From NCBI GenBank assembly GCA_964607765.1, contig CAZSNT010000033.1:1-64000 (forward strand): DNA of 64,000 bases. Direction: 5' to 3'. Shown here in pieces: positions 60,786-64,000 of the stretch. The notes under the pieces were generated by a model, which searched no databases, was not told where the DNA came from, and saw only the letters and a list, made by a program, of their open reading frames with translations. Position numbers and translations under genes: made by a program. The DNA is from CAZSNT01 sp964607765. Lineage in GTDB: Bacteria; Verrucomicrobiota; Lentisphaeria; Oligosphaerales; JABHEG01. Numbering within the stretch: position 1 is the stretch's first letter; each line of letters begins with the position of its first letter.

Positions 60786-62069
60786 ATGAGGAGCTACAGG
60801 TCACTGATGTGGCTGGTCTGTGGAGTGTTGCTCTGTGCCGGCCTTACCGGGCCGGAAGCGTTGGCCAAATCAACCGCGCAGGGAATGGCCGAGGGCGCCA
60901 CCGTACTGGCCACGATGCGGCTCAAGGAGGATCCGAAGAACGAGGGCGGGAAGGCGCTCCTGCGTTTCGCGCTCTTTGTCGATCCGGAGAACGAGGGAGC
61001 GCTGCTGCTGCAGGCGAAGCTGGAGCGGAACCACGACCTGAAAGATGTCGCACTTGCTGACGGCGGCCGGAAGTATGTCGGCAACCTGAAGCGAATCATC
61101 CGCAAGACGCGCTCCACCTCCAAGCGACTGCTGCTTTACAAGGTGATCGAGACAATCCTCCCCGACGACACTGAAGCCCTCTTGGAGCTGACCCGGGCCA
61201 AGAACAAGGGCATCGACACGAGCTTCGATTCCCTGTACAGCTCCATCAGCGGCGGGAGCAAGCCTGAGCCCGACAGCGAAAAGCCGAAAGAGAAGCCTGA
61301 TACGACGGGCAAGCCGGACCCGCGCAAGGTGCTGAAGGACGTTACCCTCTCGAGCAGTTACCTGTCGACCAGCAGCCCGGTTGATACGATCAACTATCTG
61401 AGCCGCGCGGTGCATCCACACGGCATCACAGTCGCCATCGCCGCCAGCAAGCTCCCCGTCCGCACGTACTTTGACAGCTCGACCGGCGCCCCGCGGTATT
61501 ACAGCAACGTCAACCTGCCGCCTCAACCCACGGTGTACCGCAGCGCGTCGAGCACGGCAGAGGTTTCGGCTGAAGAGATGCTGAGACGGGTGTGCCTGAC
61601 GTTTCAGCTGGGGTACAAGTTCGAGCCGGGCAAGGTCGTGATCACAGACCCCGACGACGCCGGCGCCGTCGAGACGATCGGGCTGGTGCGCAAAGCGACG
61701 GCACTGTCTTCCGCCTTCAGCGAAGAAGCGTCGAAGAGCGTACGCGAGTACCGGGGCAAGCTCATCGCCATAAGCGGTGACATATCGGGCATCGGCAAGA
61801 GCATGTCGACTCCCTACGTGCATTTGGAGAAAGACAGAGTGCGGGTGACTTTTGCCCGCAGCGTGGCCAAAGACAAGATCGCTCAGCTCAAGGCCGCGTA
61901 CGAGGACTTCAATGATCGTGACGGCGCATCTTCCTACAGCTCCAGCTATGAGCGTTGCCTGCAGTTCTTCGGCTCGGCCCGGTGCAAAGGACTGTCGTCC
62001 GGGCGCGTTGTGCTGACAGACTGCGAGGACTTCTCGTGGCACACGATGTATCGCCGCAAGAGTGATTGA
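60786..62069 (+). CDS. Exported protein with secretin-STN-like and OB-fold-like parts, function unknown
   Basis: A 427-aa protein with a signal peptide (WLVCGVLLCAGLTGPEALA). Residues ~30-150 are helical and rich in Leu/Lys/Glu. A low-complexity hinge follows (SKPEPDSEKPKEKPDTTGKP). Residues ~180-300 recall short secretin/TonB-type N-terminal domains (TINYLSRAVHPHGITVAIA, SAEEMLRRVCLTFQLGYKFEPG). Residues ~325-385 look like an OB-fold of the tRNA_anti-like type (SVREYRGKLIAISGDISGIG, YVHLEKDRVRVTFA). The last part has FFGSARCKGLSSGRVVLTDC. None of this gives a reaction. It lies 35 bp upstream of the GH2 gene, but a functional link is not evident. Confidence 0.7.
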   Translation: MRSYRSLMWLVCGVLLCAGLTGPEALAKSTAQGMAEGATVLATMRLKEDPKNEGGKALLRFALFVDPENEGALLLQAKLERNHDLKDVALADGGRKYVGNLKRIIRKTRSTSKRLLLYKVIETILPDDTEALLELTRAKNKGIDTSFDSLYSSISGGSKPEPDSEKPKEKPDTTGKPDPRKVLKDVTLSSSYLSTSSPVDTINYLSRAVHPHGITVAIAASKLPVRTYFDSSTGAPRYYSNVNLPPQPTVYRSASSTAEVSAEEMLRRVCLTFQLGYKFEPGKVVITDPDDAGAVETIGLVRKATALSSAFSEEASKSVREYRGKLIAISGDISGIGKSMSTPYVHLEKDRVRVTFARSVAKDKIAQLKAAYEDFNDRDGASSYSSSYERCLQFFGSARCKGLSSGRVVLTDCEDFSWHTMYRRKSD

Positions 62070-62104
62070 CGCACACCGTGCCCGCCCCCCGGGCTCTACG
62101 AGCA

Positions 62105-64000
62105 ATGACGGATATCGTACTCGACACTGTCTCGCCGCGCACCGTTCAACTCCTGACCCGTGACTGGCTGTTCCGCCCCGGGCCGTTGAGGAACGCTCAC
62201 GAAGCGTTCTGCGACGACGGCGATTGGGAGCCGGTACAGCTTCCGCATGACGCGTCGGTGGGCGGGGAATTCGACTACGGACAATCCGGCGGCAACAACG
62301 GTTGGCTGCCGTTCGGCCAGGGCGCGTACCGCAAGCACTTCGCACTCCCGCCTGAAGCTGAAGGCAAACGTGTTCTGATCGAATTCGAGGGCGTCTATCG
62401 TGCGGCCGAAGTCTGGGTTAACGGGCAGTACCTGGGCCGGCATTTGAACGGTTACCTGGGTTTCGAACACGACCTGACCGAACACGTTGTCTGCGGCGGC
62501 GGGAACGTGCTCACCGTATACTACGACAACCGCGTGAAAGGCACGTCGCGCTGGTACACGGGTGAGGGCATTTACCGCGATGTGCGCCTGAAGATTGTCG
62601 AGCCGCTGCACGTTCCGCTGCACGGGACAACCGTGACGACGCCTGTGATCACCGCCGAGCGCGCGCTGGTCTGCGTCGAGACAGAGGTCGCGAACCTGGG
62701 CGCGAAGCGGCGCACGTGCCGGCTCGCCACGGCGCTCATCGGGCCGACGGGCGAAGAAGCGGCACATACCGCGGCCATCGCCCCCGTGGCCGCGGGCGAG
62801 TGCCGCACGTTCCGGCAGCAGATCGAGGTCCCCTGCCCCGCCCTGTGGGACCTGGCCAATCCGAATCTCTACACGGCCGTCTCCACCGTGCGGTGCGGCG
62901 ACCGGGACGTCGATGTTTACACAACCAGGTTCGGTATTCGTGAGATCCGCATGACCCCCGAACGCGGTCTGCTCCTGAACGGGCAGAAAGTCGTGGCGAA
63001 GGGCGGCAACCTGCACCACGACCTGGGTTGCCTGGGCAGTGCCGTTCTGAAGAGCGAATGCGAACGGCACATTGCCGAGCTCAAAGCCATCGGCTGTAAC
63101 TCCTTCCGGCTCAGCCACAACCCGCACGCACCCGCGTTACTGGACGCCTGCGATGAGATGGGCATCCTCATCTTCAACGAGGCCTACGACAAGTGGACGT
63201 CTCAGTTCTACGGCGGTGAGGCATCGTTCGAGAGCCAATGGGAAGCCGACTTGGAGCACTTCATCCGCCGTGACCGGAACCACCCTTGCGTCTACATCTG
63301 GAGCATGGGCAACGAGGTGCTCAAACAGCAGGGGCGGCATGAGCCAGAGTTCGAGACGCGCGACGCGGCGGCCGACTATGGCGTGGGGCTCGTTCGACGC
63401 ATGGTTGCGCTCACGCGTCGTCTTGATCCCAGCCGCAAAGTGACCGTTGGGCTGTTCCCGGCCCGGGAGAAGTTCATCAAGGAGTGGGAGCACTGGGACG
63501 ACGTCGACACGTTCAGGGACTCAGCGCCGGCCGAGATGGCGTTCGAGGTCGACGTGGTGAGCTGGAACTACACCGAGAACATGTTCGCCATCGACCACGC
63601 GAACTACCCGCAGTTCATGTTCATCGCGTCGGAAAGCGCGGGTAACATCGGGTTCGGCGCCCGCACGCCGTCCTGGACGGAGATTGACACGGACTACGTG
63701 ATTGGCCACTACCACTGGTCGGGCTACGATTACCTGGGCGAATCCGCGAAGCCGACCAAAGTCTGGGGGCGTGCTCTCATCGACGTGTCCGGGTGGGTCA
63801 CACCGCTCGGCCGCTACTACGAGAGCTGCTACCGGGAAGATCCAAGCGTTCACATCATGGTCTACGAAACCGACGCGGAGCAGTGGGAGCGGTTCAACGC
63901 GCGAGGGCGCGGCCGTTGGCACTGGTACCCGATGGCCGACCACTGGACCTGGGGTGACCGGAAAGAGGCCAAGCTCAGTACGTTCACGAACGCCGAAGAA
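62105..64000 (+). CDS. GH2 beta-galactosidase-like protein, open at right edge
   Basis: At least 632 codons of a family 2 glycoside hydrolase, running off the window. Jelly-roll domain: WLFRPGPLRNAHEAF, VQLPHDASVGG, EGVYRAAEVWVNGQYLGRHLNGYLGF. Ig-like domain near 160-260. Barrel: MTPERGLLLNGQKVVAKGGNLHHDLG, ECERHIAELKAIGCNSFRLSHNPHA, RDRNHPCVYIWSMGNEV with acid/base Glu404, and the nucleophile strand FMFIASESAGNIG, Glu510. No signal peptide, so probably cytoplasmic, removing terminal beta-galactose (or a related sugar) from oligosaccharides made by the agarase-type enzymes. The ribosome site is weak. No frameshift is seen. Confidence 0.9.
   Translation, partial: MTDIVLDTVSPRTVQLLTRDWLFRPGPLRNAHEAFCDDGDWEPVQLPHDASVGGEFDYGQSGGNNGWLPFGQGAYRKHFALPPEAEGKRVLIEFEGVYRAAEVWVNGQYLGRHLNGYLGFEHDLTEHVVCGGGNVLTVYYDNRVKGTSRWYTGEGIYRDVRLKIVEPLHVPLHGTTVTTPVITAERALVCVETEVANLGAKRRTCRLATALIGPTGEEAAHTAAIAPVAAGECRTFRQQIEVPCPALWDLANPNLYTAVSTVRCGDRDVDVYTTRFGIREIRMTPERGLLLNGQKVVAKGGNLHHDLGCLGSAVLKSECERHIAELKAIGCNSFRLSHNPHAPALLDACDEMGILIFNEAYDKWTSQFYGGEASFESQWEADLEHFIRRDRNHPCVYIWSMGNEVLKQQGRHEPEFETRDAAADYGVGLVRRMVALTRRLDPSRKVTVGLFPAREKFIKEWEHWDDVDTFRDSAPAEMAFEVDVVSWNYTENMFAIDHANYPQFMFIASESAGNIGFGARTPSWTEIDTDYVIGHYHWSGYDYLGESAKPTKVWGRALIDVSGWVTPLGRYYESCYREDPSVHIMVYETDAEQWERFNARGRGRWHWYPMADHWTWGDRKEAKLSTFTNAEE

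Overview
The window is GC-rich and gene-dense, with no rRNA, tRNA, CRISPR array or intact mobile element. The gene content suggests a polysaccharide-degrading member of the Planctomycetota-Verrucomicrobiota-Chlamydiota (PVC) superphylum, probably a marine or sediment Kiritimatiellota, Lentisphaerota or Planctomycetota. Reasons are nine Cys-type sulfatases in 22 kb, ThuA and DUF1080 domains, HEAT-repeat fusions, discoidin-type domains, a secreted tri-heme CxxCH protein, TAT-exported Gfo/Idh/MocA oxidoreductases, and glycosidases for fructan-, fucose-, mannose- and agar-type glycans. The taxon is inferred, not shown by a marker gene.

Layout. 0.2-4.2 kb (minus): a sugar ABC importer in rbsACB order (ATPase, permease, binding lipoprotein). 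4.3-8.3 kb (plus): two GH32 enzymes, one exported and one not, separated by a LamG-domain remnant. 8.4-13.3 kb (minus): Gfo/Idh/MocA oxidoreductase, a HEAT-like secreted protein and a GH29-type fucosidase. 13.4-15.5 kb (plus): a DUF4832-type lipoprotein. 15.5-16.4 kb: a truncated tyrosine recombinase. 17.0-20.0 kb: the exported discoidin/beta-propeller/tri-heme protein. 20.4-21.3 kb (minus): a fructosamine-kinase-like protein. 21.7-44.6 kb (plus): HAD phosphatase, GH38-like alpha-mannosidase, eight sulfatases, two GH71/99-like proteins, a ThuA protein and two broken genes. 44.7-54.1 kb: a sulfatase-DUF1080 fusion, a TAT oxidoreductase, a ThuA-HEAT-discoidin giant and a LacI regulator, headed by a promoter flanked by two LacI-type operators. 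54.1-58.7 kb (minus): GH16, metallophosphoesterase-LamG and GH50-type agarase. 59.2-64 kb (plus): SGNH hydrolase, an exported protein of unknown function and a GH2 beta-galactosidase open at the right edge.

Working model. Exported sulfatases and glycosidases strip and cut sulfated algal or mucin-like glycans; sulfatases without signal peptides, the second GH32 and the GH38-like enzyme may finish oligosaccharides inside the cell. LacI regulation links at least the 44.7-54.1 kb block to its substrate.

The strongest unexplained signal is an 11-bp word, GTTTTCCGGAC (extended YGTTTTCCGGACR). I counted 25 exact copies and nine of a sister form, GTTTTCCGGTC, on both strands. They are clustered as hairpins and tandem arrays between genes and also occur inside at least ten genes in several reading frames. 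This resembles a DNA-uptake-sequence system or another genome-wide DNA address. A second unexplained signal is a set of intergenic arrays with a 10-bp period (NNYCGANNNC) at four or more loci.
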